Assembly: GCA_965198285.1 (NCBI GenBank)
Contig: OZ240251.1
Coordinates: 3,286,001-3,350,000 of the forward strand
Source of the DNA: UBA11872 sp965198285
GTDB lineage: Bacteria; Chloroflexota; UBA11872
Direction of reading: 5' to 3'
DNA length: 64,000 nucleotides
In this document: piece by piece, positions 1 through 8,399 of the stretch
Position numbering within the stretch: the stretch's first letter is position 1
How the letters are laid out: each line of letters opens with the position of its first letter
Notes under the pieces: generated by a model
What the model saw: only the letters and a program-made list of their open reading frames with translations
The model's database searches: none
What the model was told of the DNA's origin: nothing
Position numbers and translations under genes: made by a program

Positions 1-162
1 ATTGGGGTCCCAGCCGCGGTCCTTCGGGTATCGTAGGGCGTCGGCGTGAACGGCCGCATTGAGGTCAGTGGGCACCACATCGCCGAACTCGAGGTAGCCG
101 TCCACCGCGAACTGGGCCATTTGCCGGGCCGTGAGCAGATGCTCAGTTGTCCTGGTCACCAT
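1..162 (-). CDS. Phytanoyl-CoA dioxygenase (PhyH) family protein, N-terminal part, cut by window edge
   Basis: Only the first 54 codons are in the window, reading leftward from an ATG at 162. The visible part, LTARQMAQFAVDGYLEFGDV followed by VPTDLNAAV, matches the N-terminal helix-strand of PhyH-type Fe(II)/2-oxoglutarate oxygenases (a 'DGYL...vvp' start). The iron-binding HxD and distal His would lie beyond the edge and cannot be checked. The ATG lies inside the end of the preceding 103-residue gene (20-base overlap), so the two are probably translated from one message. A complete PhyH gene lies 7 kb to the right on the other strand. Confidence 0.65.
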   Translation of the reverse strand, partial: MVTRTTEHLLTARQMAQFAVDGYLEFGDVVPTDLNAAVHADALRYPKDRGWDPN

Positions 163-454
163 CGCCGTCCTCCATCTCTGCTGTCCGCTCCAGCACATAC
201 TCCCAGACCAGAGGTCCGGGCTGGGGCTCCGCGTCGCTTGGAAGCGTTGGCAGCGTGGGCAGCTGAATCACGCGCCAGCCGTCACGCATGGCGTCGAGCA
301 CGGAGCCGTACTGCGGCTCGGCTTGGTCGCCCGCCTGCATCTGTTGCGCACCGGGCGGCCTGCTTCCGTCGTAAAGCGCCCAGGCAACCGTCCGCTCGCT
401 GAGCTCGGGCTTGGCGAGGTGCAGAATCAGAATCTGCTGTCGCTCGCGTGTCAT
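143..454 (-). CDS. Hypothetical protein, 103 aa
   Basis: Function not recognised. The start at 454 is chosen because an AGGTGA Shine-Dalgarno sits 7 bases upstream and the protein begins MTRERQQILILHLAKPELSE; the frame stays open further upstream but has no ribosome site there. It looks like a small soluble protein: a beta-alpha start, a central 'YGSVLDAMRDGWRVIQLP' segment and an acidic tail (EDGDGDQDN). It overlaps the start of the PhyH-like gene, suggesting a coupled two-gene unit. The conserved-looking central segment argues for a genuine gene, but no family is claimed. Confidence 0.55.
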   Translation of the reverse strand: MTRERQQILILHLAKPELSERTVAWALYDGSRPPGAQQMQAGDQAEPQYGSVLDAMRDGWRVIQLPTLPTLPSDAEPQPGPLVWEYVLERTAEMEDGDGDQDN

Positions 455-482
455 GTCCGCATCACCTGCGGGGCGCCCGCAA

Positions 483-511
483 AGGCTAGCAACGTTCTCC
501 CAACCGATCAA
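483..511 (-). promoter_or_regulatory. Possible sigma70 promoter for the leftward two-gene unit
   Basis: On the minus strand TTGATC (-35), 17 bases, TAGCCT (-10), ending about 29 bases before the start of the 103-residue gene. Only the T, A and final T of the -10 match consensus, so this is weak. The rest of the divergent gap from 512 to 695 shows nothing else I can name. Confidence 0.35.
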
Positions 512-695
512 TCGCCAGGTCGCGCGCAGACAGCGGTGGACGCCGATCAACGGCGGGCCAGCTAGGGCAACGCCGTGATCTGCGGGGAGCTCGGCGAACA
601 GCCGGCGCAGGAGGTGCGGTAGCAGGGGCGTGGCGCGCCTGCACGCCACCTCCGCGCCCACGGCGGACGCGGCGACCGCGTCCATCGGGATCCAG

Positions 696-724
696 TTGAC
701 TCAAGACACTCGCCACAGTAGATT
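696..724 (+). promoter_or_regulatory. Sigma70-type promoter of the first solute-binding protein gene
   Basis: TTGACT, exactly 17 bases, TAGATT. A closely matching arrangement (TTGACC, 17 bases, TATATT) precedes the paralogous gene at 4487. In both copies the -10 is followed shortly by ATTCCAGCC, so the promoter was probably duplicated with the gene. Predicted transcription start near 731 gives a leader of about 75 bases. Confidence 0.65.
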
Positions 725-806
725 CCAGCCATGATAGTTTCGTCCCTAATCGTAACATGCCGCTGGACTGTGTTGCGGGTTGGGACGAGTGCCTTGGGAG
801 GGCGAC

Positions 807-2339
807 ATGCGTCCGACAATGACACGACGGCAGGTTTTGCGGGCAAGTGGCGGAGCGGCTCTCGGATTGGCCGGCACCCTAGCGCTCGCGGCCTGCGGTG
901 AGACGCAGGTCGTCACGGTCGAGAAGGTCGTGGAGAAGGAAGTCCCGGTCGAAAGGATCGTGACGAAGGAAGTCCCGGTCGAGAGGGTGGTCACGCGGGA
1001 AGTCGTCAAGGAGGTCACGGCGCAGCGCGGGGCCGTGAAGATCGAGTTGCACCACGACCACAGCTCCGGTCCGCGCGGCGCGGCCATGAGTTGGGCGCTG
1101 GATCGATTCCAGCAAACCAACCCCAACATCCTGATCCGATTCGTACCGCAGACGGATGATTTCTTTGACGTCTTCGCGATCAAGATCGCTGCGGGAACGA
1201 ACGGTGAGATCGCCTTGCTGACTGGGGATATGTTGGCGAAGTGGGTTCAGGAGGGCGATGCATTCACGCAAGTCAACGAGCCGTTGAACAAGCACCCGAA
1301 CTGGGACGCAAGCACTATTTTTCATTCGGTGGATGAATACGGCCTTGTCTTCTGGAACCGGGTGCCTTCGGCGTTCCTGGAGCCCGTGTTCGGTCCGATG
1401 TGGGGCTTGCCTTACCAGGGCAACCTGTTCGTCTTCGGGTACAACCTCGACATCTTGGAAAGCGCTGGCATCGAGTTCCCCACCGAAGGTAGCTGGGGAT
1501 TGGAGACTGAGTATCTGGAGGCCTTGAAGAAGGCTACCGACCCAGAGATCGGCCAGTGGGGTATGCGGCTGAACGCAGACGATGCGTACGTTGAGATGTG
1601 GCCCATAGCGCTAGCGGATCGCGACGACCTGATGTCAAACTATAACGCAGACGCGACCCACTATGAGGTATACGACGATGGCGGGGATCGTGGGTTGCAG
1701 TTTGCGGTTGACATTATTCACAAGCACAAAGTCTCGTTTAGTCCGGAGGCGACAAAGGAAATTGCTGGGGAATTTGGAAGTCCGTTTAGAGCTGGCAAGG
1801 TGCTAGTTGACAAGATGGGCGGCGCGACCGGTTACAATGTCGCCGCGATCAAAGACCGGTTTTCGTGGAGTTTGGGTCCACCGCCGGAGGGGCGGTTTGG
1901 TCCTGTCCCCAATAAGGTTGGTGGGCAGCCGCACTTGGTTTCCGGCAATGCCGCGAAGCTCGGCACCGTTGAAGAGGCGGTCGACGTTATCGTGTTCTTC
2001 GCTGGTGAAGAAGTTCAGACGCGAATCGGGATTGATCGCGGGTCGTTCCCTGTGTACAAGGGAGTGCTCGATAAGCCGGAGTTTGCGGCCGCTCCGCCTG
2101 AGAATCACGGCCAGATGATCAAGGACATTGTTCGCACGGACCACCGGCACGGGCAACAGTCGCATCCAGCGACGCGCGAGATACTTCAGGCCGGACCAGG
2201 CCGTGACAAGATGATCCTTGGTGAGGAGACAGTTGAAGAAGGCGTGCCGAAGCTCGTAGCCGCCAAGGACCGCGTTCTCCAAAACACCCTAGGGCAATAC
2301 AACTCGCTCAAGACTTGGGTTGAGTCGCTCCCGTCCTAG
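807..2339 (+). CDS. ABC transporter extracellular solute-binding lipoprotein (family 1), paralogue 1
   Basis: A 510-residue binding lipoprotein of an ABC importer, probably for a sugar or sugar-like compound. The start at 807 follows GGGAGG five bases upstream. The N-terminus has a twin-arginine-like TRRQVLRAS (residues 6-14), a hydrophobic core and lipobox LAAC (Cys30), so it is exported and lipid-anchored. Residues 34-75 form a repetitive linker of V-E-K/R-V-V and EKEVPVE units, typical of Chloroflexota lipoproteins. The mature domain has the family-1 pattern, with 'WGLPYQGN' and 'FFAGEEVQTRIGIDRGSFP' near the hinge and C-terminal lobe. No permease or ATPase gene is nearby, so it must use a transporter encoded elsewhere. 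The convergent GH32 gene hints at a saccharide ligand; that is inference. Confidence 0.85.
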   Translation: MRPTMTRRQVLRASGGAALGLAGTLALAACGETQVVTVEKVVEKEVPVERIVTKEVPVERVVTREVVKEVTAQRGAVKIELHHDHSSGPRGAAMSWALDRFQQTNPNILIRFVPQTDDFFDVFAIKIAAGTNGEIALLTGDMLAKWVQEGDAFTQVNEPLNKHPNWDASTIFHSVDEYGLVFWNRVPSAFLEPVFGPMWGLPYQGNLFVFGYNLDILESAGIEFPTEGSWGLETEYLEALKKATDPEIGQWGMRLNADDAYVEMWPIALADRDDLMSNYNADATHYEVYDDGGDRGLQFAVDIIHKHKVSFSPEATKEIAGEFGSPFRAGKVLVDKMGGATGYNVAAIKDRFSWSLGPPPEGRFGPVPNKVGGQPHLVSGNAAKLGTVEEAVDVIVFFAGEEVQTRIGIDRGSFPVYKGVLDKPEFAAAPPENHGQMIKDIVRTDHRHGQQSHPATREILQAGPGRDKMILGEETVEEGVPKLVAAKDRVLQNTLGQYNSLKTWVESLPS

Positions 2340-2508
2340 GCGCCGTCGGAGACTTGCTGGTCCCAGAAGCTCGGTGGGCCGCGGCTGGAGCTACGCCCGT
2401 TCGCTGACTGTCTCCACGGATTGGGCGCCTCATCGCCGGACGACGGCGGGCCGCTTGGTCATTCGGCTATGTGGTGGAGATTATGCAGGTGACCACGTGC
2501 GAACCTGA

Positions 2509-3957
2509 TCACGCCCTCGCCTGTCGCTTCACGGGCTCTGGGTGGTCCGGGATGGACTCGGTCCCGTCCCAGATCGAGCGCATCTCCCACGCGTTCAACG
2601 AAACCACGCGGGCATCGCCGCGGGCGCTGAGCAGCTGGATGCCGACGCTGTCGGACCGGGTCGGGTAGATCCGGCTGGCCGCGGCGCGACCGTTGGCGAA
2701 GACCTCGATGGTCGATCCATCGAGGAATACTTGGAGGCGCAGGGCGCGGCCACGGGGCAGGCGCAGCGGCCCGCCGGTCAGGGGCCGCTCAGTCGTTGGG
2801 TCAAGACTGGATTGCCGACAGTCGAGTTCCAGGTGGTCCTTCATGAAGCTATAGGTGATGCGCGTCTGCTCCGCCCCGTCGGGCGAGCAGCGCACCGCAA
2901 GGCCCACGGTGTCCGAATGCGCAGGCTCGAACTCCGCCACGATCTCCAGGCGGTCGCCCAGCACGCCGTCTACGTTGTGCGGCGCAGCGGCCGAGAGCTG
3001 GATGTCGGTTCGTGTGAAGCGGCGTCCGCGCAAGACCTGCAGTTCCGGCGCGGGCTCCGAATGCAGTCGTCCGGCGGGGTCGAGGGTCAACACGCGTGGC
3101 AGCGATATCGCGCCCGCCCAGCCAGCGGCGGCGAGGGCTTCCGGCGTGCGTCCCTCGCGGAGCCACCCCCACATGAGTCTGCGGCCCTGGTCGTCCAGCA
3201 TCGTCTGAGCCGCGTAGAAGTGCGCGCCGAGGTCTACTCGACCGCCGAATTCGGCGTCGTAGGTGTGATTGGCGTACGAGCCCACGTAGAAGCCCACCCA
3301 CCCCGATGGATTCGCCGACACGAGCAGCACCTGCCGGCCGTCCAACGGAAAGAAGTCGGGACACTCCCACATCGCGTCGGTCTGCTCCGAGTCGCCGGTT
3401 AGCAGCAACCCGAGGTAGTCCCAGTGGATCAGATCGGGTGACTTGTAGAGCGGGAGCGTGCCGCCCACGCCGTGAATGCCACAGCCGACCAGTTGATACC
3501 ACGCGTCGCCATCCCGCCATACCGCATGGTCACGAAAGCCGGTGATGTCCAGCCCCTCCGGCGTCTCGCGAATGACCGGATTGGCCGGGTGTTTGTCCCA
3601 CCTGACCAGATCGTCCGAGCCCGTGGCGATACACGGGCGTGAGGTGTATGGCCAACCGGGCGGCGCGCCGGTGTAGACGATGGTGGGCACGCCGTCGCTG
3701 TCCACGGTGCGGCCTGAGCAGCAACCGGCGCGATCAGGCCCGCCAGGGGTTGGCACCAGCGCGAACGGCAGGTGCTCCCAGCGCACCAGATCGTCGCTCA
3801 CCGCGTGGGCCCAGACCCCCGCTGCTAAGACCGTACTGTGCGGCTGGTACTGGTAAAAGAGGTGGTACCGCCCCTTCCATTGAATCAGCCCAAAGGCATC
3901 GCAGGTGAAGTTGGCGGGCGGCAGAAAGTGATAGCTCGGACGGTGCGGGTCGCGCAT
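2509..3957 (-). CDS. Glycoside hydrolase family 32 (levanase/invertase-like), divergent active-site motifs
   Basis: A 482-residue enzyme expected to hydrolyse beta-fructosides, with a five-bladed propeller (residues 1-300) and a C-terminal beta-sandwich. The start at 3957 is chosen for GAGGG five bases upstream; the longer open frame to 4050 lacks one. The opening HFLPPANFTCDAFGLIQW corresponds to the usual H-x-x-P...WMNDPNGL. Asp20 (nucleophile) is kept but NDPNG is replaced by CDAFG. The RDP motif is RDH (residues 142-144), and the acid/base Glu198 is present in WECP. All three carboxylates survive, so activity is plausible, perhaps on an unusual substrate. No signal peptide is seen, so it is probably cytoplasmic. 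It lies between two solute-binding-protein paralogues that read in the opposite direction. Confidence 0.85.
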   Translation of the reverse strand: MRDPHRPSYHFLPPANFTCDAFGLIQWKGRYHLFYQYQPHSTVLAAGVWAHAVSDDLVRWEHLPFALVPTPGGPDRAGCCSGRTVDSDGVPTIVYTGAPPGWPYTSRPCIATGSDDLVRWDKHPANPVIRETPEGLDITGFRDHAVWRDGDAWYQLVGCGIHGVGGTLPLYKSPDLIHWDYLGLLLTGDSEQTDAMWECPDFFPLDGRQVLLVSANPSGWVGFYVGSYANHTYDAEFGGRVDLGAHFYAAQTMLDDQGRRLMWGWLREGRTPEALAAAGWAGAISLPRVLTLDPAGRLHSEPAPELQVLRGRRFTRTDIQLSAAAPHNVDGVLGDRLEIVAEFEPAHSDTVGLAVRCSPDGAEQTRITYSFMKDHLELDCRQSSLDPTTERPLTGGPLRLPRGRALRLQVFLDGSTIEVFANGRAAASRIYPTRSDSVGIQLLSARGDARVVSLNAWEMRSIWDGTESIPDHPEPVKRQARA

Positions 3958-4376
3958 GCTGCCCTCACGCTTTCGACGGATCGCGGCGAAGACTTCGGCG
4001 CGAGCATGCCCGAACGCGGGACGAGAAACCAGCTCAACGTAGTTTCGCAAGGCTGCGAGGGCTGCTACTACCGGGCACGGCCGACCCTGTCAAAGCCGCC
4101 CGACGGAGCGCGCAGCGAGAAAGGTGGCGCACGCGCAGGCCGGCTGGTTCGCGGGGCGTGCGGCGCCCGGTCGGCAAGCGCCGTGCTCTACGGCTTGGCA
4201 GCACCCTGGGGGACCTGGCTCGCGAGGGCGCGTTCCAGCAACGCCGTCCGGCCGGTGGTACCGAGCCGTACCGTTGCCGGTCCGCCAGCGACCCGGCACG
4301 GACGACTCTCGAGCCGCGGCTCCTCACTCCCGGGGCGGTCAGGCAGGACGCGGCAACAGCCTCGGCCGGGCTTCCT
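3958..4376. other. Divergent intergenic region without a gene
   Basis: About 420 GC-rich bases between the GH32 start and the promoter of the second binding protein. The open frames here run on as antisense reading of neighbouring genes and have low-complexity Arg/Pro/Ala composition. I see no RNA gene, no strong hairpin and no clear leftward promoter for the glycosidase. Confidence 0.5.
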
Positions 4377-4405
4377 TTGACCCGAACTGCTCGCCGACGT
4401 ATATT
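4377..4405 (+). promoter_or_regulatory. Sigma70-type promoter of the second solute-binding protein gene
   Basis: TTGACC, 17 bases, TATATT: the best-scoring promoter by eye in this region and the counterpart of the one at 696-724. The leader to the ATG at 4487 is about 75 bases and includes the shared stretch GGTTGGGACGA followed by TGCCTTGGGAGG just before the start codon. Confidence 0.7.
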
Positions 4406-4486
4406 CAGGCTCTGAAATTCCAGCCTGCGCTGTAACACGCCGCTGACTGCGCTGCGCGGTTGGGACGACTGCCTTGGGAGGGCGAC

Positions 4487-6016
4487 ATGCGTCCGACGAT
4501 GACACGACGGCAGGTATTGCGCGCAAGTGGCGGGGCGGTTCTTGGGGTGACCGGCGCCATAGCGCTCGCGGCCTGCGGTGAGACGCAGGTGGTCACGGTC
4601 GAGAAGATCGTGGAGAAGGAAGTTCCGGTCGAGACGATCGTGACGAAGGAAGTCCCGGTCGAGAAGGTGGTCACGCGGGAAGTCATCAAGGAAGTCATGG
4701 CGGAGCGCGGGACCATAAAGATTGAGTTGCATCACGACCACACCTCTGGTCCGCGCGGATCGGCCATGAGTTGGGCGCTTGAGCGTTTCAGCCAAATCAA
4801 CCCCAACATCCTGATCCGGTTCGTAGCCCAGCCTGAGGATTTCCTGGATTCCTTCGCAATAAAGCAAGCCGCGGGCACGACGGGTGAACTCGCCTTGCTC
4901 AGTGGGTATTTCATGACGGCCTGGGTCAAGTCCGGAGCATTTACCCAGATCAACGAGTCGTTGAACAAAAACCCAAAGTGGGATCCAAGCGCTGTCTTCC
5001 ATACACCGGATGAGTTCGGGCTTGTCTACTGGAACCGGGTACCCTCGCCGCACCTGGAGCCCGTCTCCGGACCGCTGTGGGGACTCCCCTATCAGGGAAA
5101 CGTCAACGCCTATTCGTACAACTTCGACATCATTGATAGCGCCGGTATCGACTTCCCCAGCGAAGGCAGTTGGGGACTGGAGACTGAGTATCTCGATGCC
5201 TTGAAGAAGGCGACCGACCCTGAGACTGATCAGTGGGGCATGCGGATGACGGGAGCTCACCACCAATTCGCCCAGTGGTGGCCCCTGGCGCTTGCCGACC
5301 GCGACGATCTGATGCCATACATGAACGAGGACGCGACCCACTATGAGTGCTTAGACGATGGCGGCGATCGTGGGTTGCAGCTTTGCGTTGACATGATTCA
5401 GAAACACAAAGTCTCGTTTGCACCGGAGGCGGCAAAGGAAATCTCGGGGGAGTTCTCCAGTCCGTTCGTCGCGGGCAAGGTATTAGTTGACATGCAAGGT
5501 GGTGCTACTGGTTACAACGTCCCTAGGATCAAAGACCGCTTCAAGTGGGGGATGGGGCCGACGCCTGAGGGCCCCCATGGTCCGGTTCCAACGATATTTG
5601 GCGGCCAAGCGCATACCGCGACCAATACGGCCCAAAAGACGGGTACGGTCGATGAGTCGGTGGAGGTGTTGCTGTTCTTCGCTGGTGAAGAGGTTCAGAC
5701 CCGCATCGCGATTGACCGCGGATCGTTCCCAATGTACAAGGCGGTACTCGATTCGCCGGAGTTCGCGGCGGCTCCGCCCGAGAATCACGTGTACTGGAAA
5801 CGAGTTACGAATCGCACAAACCACCGACACGGGCAATCGTCGCATCCGGGGCGTGTCGAAATAATCAGGGCCGCAGGCTGGGATGCGATGATCAATGGTG
5901 AAGAATCACTTGATGAAGGCATACCGAAGCTCATTGCGGCAAAGGACCGAGTCCTCCAAAATGAGTTAGAACGATATAACGAGATTAAGGCCTGGGCTGA
6001 GGCGCTTCCGACCTAG
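4487..6016 (+). CDS. ABC transporter extracellular solute-binding lipoprotein (family 1), paralogue 2
   Basis: A 509-residue paralogue of the protein encoded at 807-2339, similar along its whole length including leader, lipobox Cys (LAAC), repetitive V-E-K linker and C-terminal 'KAWAEALPT' helix. Same GGGAGG ribosome site and start context. Differences cluster in the ligand-lobe segments (for example 'GAHHQFAQWWPLALADRDD' against 'NADDAYVEMWPIALADRDD'), which suggests related but distinct ligands. Like its paralogue it has no linked permease. The duplication seems old enough for divergence in the binding lobe while promoter and leader stayed similar. Confidence 0.85.
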   Translation: MRPTMTRRQVLRASGGAVLGVTGAIALAACGETQVVTVEKIVEKEVPVETIVTKEVPVEKVVTREVIKEVMAERGTIKIELHHDHTSGPRGSAMSWALERFSQINPNILIRFVAQPEDFLDSFAIKQAAGTTGELALLSGYFMTAWVKSGAFTQINESLNKNPKWDPSAVFHTPDEFGLVYWNRVPSPHLEPVSGPLWGLPYQGNVNAYSYNFDIIDSAGIDFPSEGSWGLETEYLDALKKATDPETDQWGMRMTGAHHQFAQWWPLALADRDDLMPYMNEDATHYECLDDGGDRGLQLCVDMIQKHKVSFAPEAAKEISGEFSSPFVAGKVLVDMQGGATGYNVPRIKDRFKWGMGPTPEGPHGPVPTIFGGQAHTATNTAQKTGTVDESVEVLLFFAGEEVQTRIAIDRGSFPMYKAVLDSPEFAAAPPENHVYWKRVTNRTNHRHGQSSHPGRVEIIRAAGWDAMINGEESLDEGIPKLIAAKDRVLQNELERYNEIKAWAEALPT

Positions 6017-6163
6017 GCGTCAGCGGAGAATCGCCCGTCGCCGACGCCAGGTGGACGGGTGTCGAGCCTGCGATAGGTGGCCGGTTATCTCCAAGGACCG
6101 GGTGGCCGGTCACCTAGCGGCGAGGCAACGGGTATTGTGGTGGAGTTGCGACAGGAGACGACG

Positions 6164-7162
6164 GTGGCAACGATTACCGAAGCTGATCACAGCGGGAACC
6201 CGTTTGCGGCCGAGGGACGCTGGTATCGCGGCAACCTACACTGCCACTCCACGAACTCGATGGACGTGCCCGAGGACCGTGGTAAGTCGCCCGAGGATGT
6301 CGTGGCCTGGTACCGGGACCACGGCTACGATTTCGTGGGGATTACCGACCATCGTGTGCTCACCGACACGTCGGCGTTTGCGACGGCTGACTTCGTCACG
6401 CTCAATAGCATCGAGACACATAGCTGGGATGCCCGGGGCGCGCTCTTCGATATCGTGGGGGTTGGGGTCCACAGCTTTACGCCTTCGTCCGAGGACTGCC
6501 ACCCACTGCCGGCGCCGGGAGGTTCGGGCGGCCCACAAGGCGCCATCGACCGAATCAACGCCGATGGCGGCATCGCCATCATGGTGCACCCGACGGGTAC
6601 GGGGCTGGGTGCTGGTGACCTGCGCCAGTTCCGAGGGTTCGTAGGTATTGAGATATATAACGCCGCCAACGATGATCTGTTCTCGAAGGGCTACGCCACC
6701 ATTCAGTGGGATGAGTTCAGCCTTGCCTCCCTGGAGGGCTTCGATGCCCACAGAAATCTCACGTGGGGTTTCGCGGCGGATGACGTGCACTACTTTGCCC
6801 CCAATGAGGCGGGCCGCGGCTGGGTGATGGTACGGACTACCGACTTCAGCGTGCCGGGGTTGTTGACGGCGATGCGCGCAGGTCACTTCTACGCGTCCCA
6901 GGGTCCGGAAATCCATGATGTTCAGATCGCGGGAGGGACCTTGACGGTTGAGTGCTCGCCGGTTCGCCGGATCAGCGTCATGGCCCGCCGCAACCGCGGA
7001 CGAACCTACCGAGCAGCGGGCGATGACGTGCTCACCGGCATCGAGCATGAGCTGCGCCATGCAGTTCCAGGCACGGATCCTGAACGCCAGGAACTGTACG
7101 TCCGCATCGAGGTGGAAGATGCGGAGGGCCGCCAAGCCTGGACCAACCCGCGGGCGCTGTAG
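6164..7162 (+). CDS. PHP-domain phosphoesterase-like protein
   Basis: A 332-residue protein of the polymerase-and-histidinol-phosphatase (PHP) fold, a metal-dependent phosphoesterase. NLHCHST (His26, His28) and GITDHR (Asp62, His63) are the first two metal-binding motifs; further His and Asp ligands are likely in 'IETHSWD', 'IAIMVHPTG' and 'FAADDVHYF'. The start is taken as the GTG at 6164 because AGGAG lies six bases upstream; the open frame reaches back to 6077 but without a ribosome site. The C-terminal 100 residues form a beta-rich extension. It follows the second binding protein by about 150 bases and may be co-expressed. The substrate is unknown; relatives are usually annotated only as PHP domain proteins. 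Confidence 0.8.
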   Translation: MATITEADHSGNPFAAEGRWYRGNLHCHSTNSMDVPEDRGKSPEDVVAWYRDHGYDFVGITDHRVLTDTSAFATADFVTLNSIETHSWDARGALFDIVGVGVHSFTPSSEDCHPLPAPGGSGGPQGAIDRINADGGIAIMVHPTGTGLGAGDLRQFRGFVGIEIYNAANDDLFSKGYATIQWDEFSLASLEGFDAHRNLTWGFAADDVHYFAPNEAGRGWVMVRTTDFSVPGLLTAMRAGHFYASQGPEIHDVQIAGGTLTVECSPVRRISVMARRNRGRTYRAAGDDVLTGIEHELRHAVPGTDPERQELYVRIEVEDAEGRQAWTNPRAL

Positions 7163-7325
7163 AGCAAGTTGCCTCAGGACTGCGCGAGGACTCCCGTTCG
7201 GCTGCTAGCGGCGGCTTGTCACCCCTGCTTCAGGCGTGTGGTTCACCCGGCCAGACTCAGTTTCGCGCCCGGGACGAGACTTCACCATCGCCAACGGCAC
7301 ACGAGATCGTATGCGATCGGCCAGC

Positions 7326-7353
7326 TCGACGAATACGCACGGCGCGAGATAAT
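7326..7353 (+). promoter_or_regulatory. Possible sigma70 promoter of the PhyH gene
   Basis: TCGACG, 16 bases, GATAAT. The -10 is one base from consensus, while the -35 is poor. Predicted start near 7360 would give a 36-base leader containing the GGAGGA ribosome site. Confidence 0.35.
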
Positions 7354-7395
7354 TGTTGGCGATGTCAGGTTCGGGCAACGATTCGGAGGAATCTC

Positions 7396-8175
7396 ATGCA
7401 CACACTGAGTCGCGAAGAAGTCGAGTTCTACAACGAGAACGGATTCCTGCGTTTGAAGCAAGTATATCCGGCGGACGAGGTTCGCTGGCTGTCGGACGAA
7501 CTGGAGCGGCTGATGCAGGAGTGGACCGTGGAAGGTCCAGGCTGGGTGGGCCCGTGGCGTGAGGCGTATATGACGGCCGAGGAAGACGAGCGGGCCCGCG
7601 CGACGTTTCTAAACGACCTGCATTTCTACTCCGCAGCCTATATGCGGGCCGCGATGAATGACACGGTTACCGGGGCCCTGATCGATCTGATGGGGCCCAA
7701 CGTCGAGCTGCACCACACGACACTCCACGCCAAGGCGCCCGAGATGGGCACCCCGTTCCCGATGCATCAGGACCACGCGTTCTATGCGCACGAGGGTCCC
7801 GGCTACATTGACGCGATCGTGCACATCGACGCGGCGGGAGAAGAGAACGGCTGCCTGAAGTTCTTGCCGGGCTCGCACAAAGCAGGGCCGTTGGATCACA
7901 TCAGCAGTGAGAACAGCGTCCCCTACCTGCCGGTGGACCGCTACAAGCTGGAGGATGCGGTCTCGGTGCCGGCCGACACTGGCGACGTGGTGCTCTTCAG
8001 CTATTACACGGTCCATGGCTCCGCGCCGAACCGCACGTCGCAGTGGCGGCGGCTGGTGCGCTTCGGGTACCGGGACCCAGCCAATTCACAGGTTGCGGGC
8101 ACGGCACACGGGCGGCAGGGCCCAATGCTGTGCGGTCAGAAGCGTCCCAGCGAGTCGAAGGCGGCAGCGGCTTAG
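7396..8175 (+). CDS. Phytanoyl-CoA dioxygenase (PhyH) family protein
   Basis: A 259-residue Fe(II)/2-oxoglutarate-dependent oxygenase. The start at 7396 follows GGAGGA six bases upstream; the frame is open further back but unlike the family. The metal triad is visible: HQD at residues 124-126 (FPMHQDHAFY) and distal His207 in 'SYYTVHGSAPN', with downstream arginines (RRLVRFGYR) as likely 2-oxoglutarate ligands. The segment 'ENGCLKFLPGSHKAG' is the usual PhyH signature between them. The substrate cannot be told from sequence; this family is often expanded in marine Chloroflexota and in bacteria degrading complex organic matter. It stands alone, with its own promoter and a degenerate insertion sequence downstream. 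Confidence 0.88.
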   Translation: MHTLSREEVEFYNENGFLRLKQVYPADEVRWLSDELERLMQEWTVEGPGWVGPWREAYMTAEEDERARATFLNDLHFYSAAYMRAAMNDTVTGALIDLMGPNVELHHTTLHAKAPEMGTPFPMHQDHAFYAHEGPGYIDAIVHIDAAGEENGCLKFLPGSHKAGPLDHISSENSVPYLPVDRYKLEDAVSVPADTGDVVLFSYYTVHGSAPNRTSQWRRLVRFGYRDPANSQVAGTAHGRQGPMLCGQKRPSESKAAAA

Positions 8176-8399
8176 CGGACAGACTGAACCGCGTGCGGCG
8201 CACCTTGGTGGACTGCACGTCGTCCTACGTTTGGGTTGGTGAATGCTCTGTGAGCTTTGTCTCGGAGTTGTCTATGATTTGTTGTCTACCGTTCGGTCCG
8301 GGTAGTTCAAGAGAATAACGGTGGAGTAACGTTAGACGGCTGGTCCAGCATCAGAGCTAGTCGGCGTGCCGCAGCGCGATGACATCATTGATGTAATTA
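8176..8399. other. Intergenic stretch before the insertion sequence, no gene seen
   Basis: Visibly lower in GC than its surroundings (for example around 8240-8340). No open frame with a ribosome site, no tRNA-like fold and no promoter I trust. It may be decayed DNA next to the insertion. Confidence 0.4.

Noticed and set aside
562..846. Minus-strand open frames upstream of the 103-residue gene
   Set aside because: Overlap the plus-strand promoter and start of the binding-protein gene, no ribosome site, low-complexity Arg/Pro product.
2340..2508. Terminator between the convergent binding-protein and GH32 genes
   Set aside because: Only short imperfect stems and no T-run; nothing convincing.
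4034..5341. 435-codon open frame on the minus strand
   Set aside because: Antisense to the second binding-protein gene, no ribosome site, Arg/Gly-rich composition; a codon-bias shadow.
8270..8320. Possible tRNA (GGTAGTTCAAGAG T-loop-like stretch)
   Set aside because: No cloverleaf could be folded around it and no anticodon arm is present.
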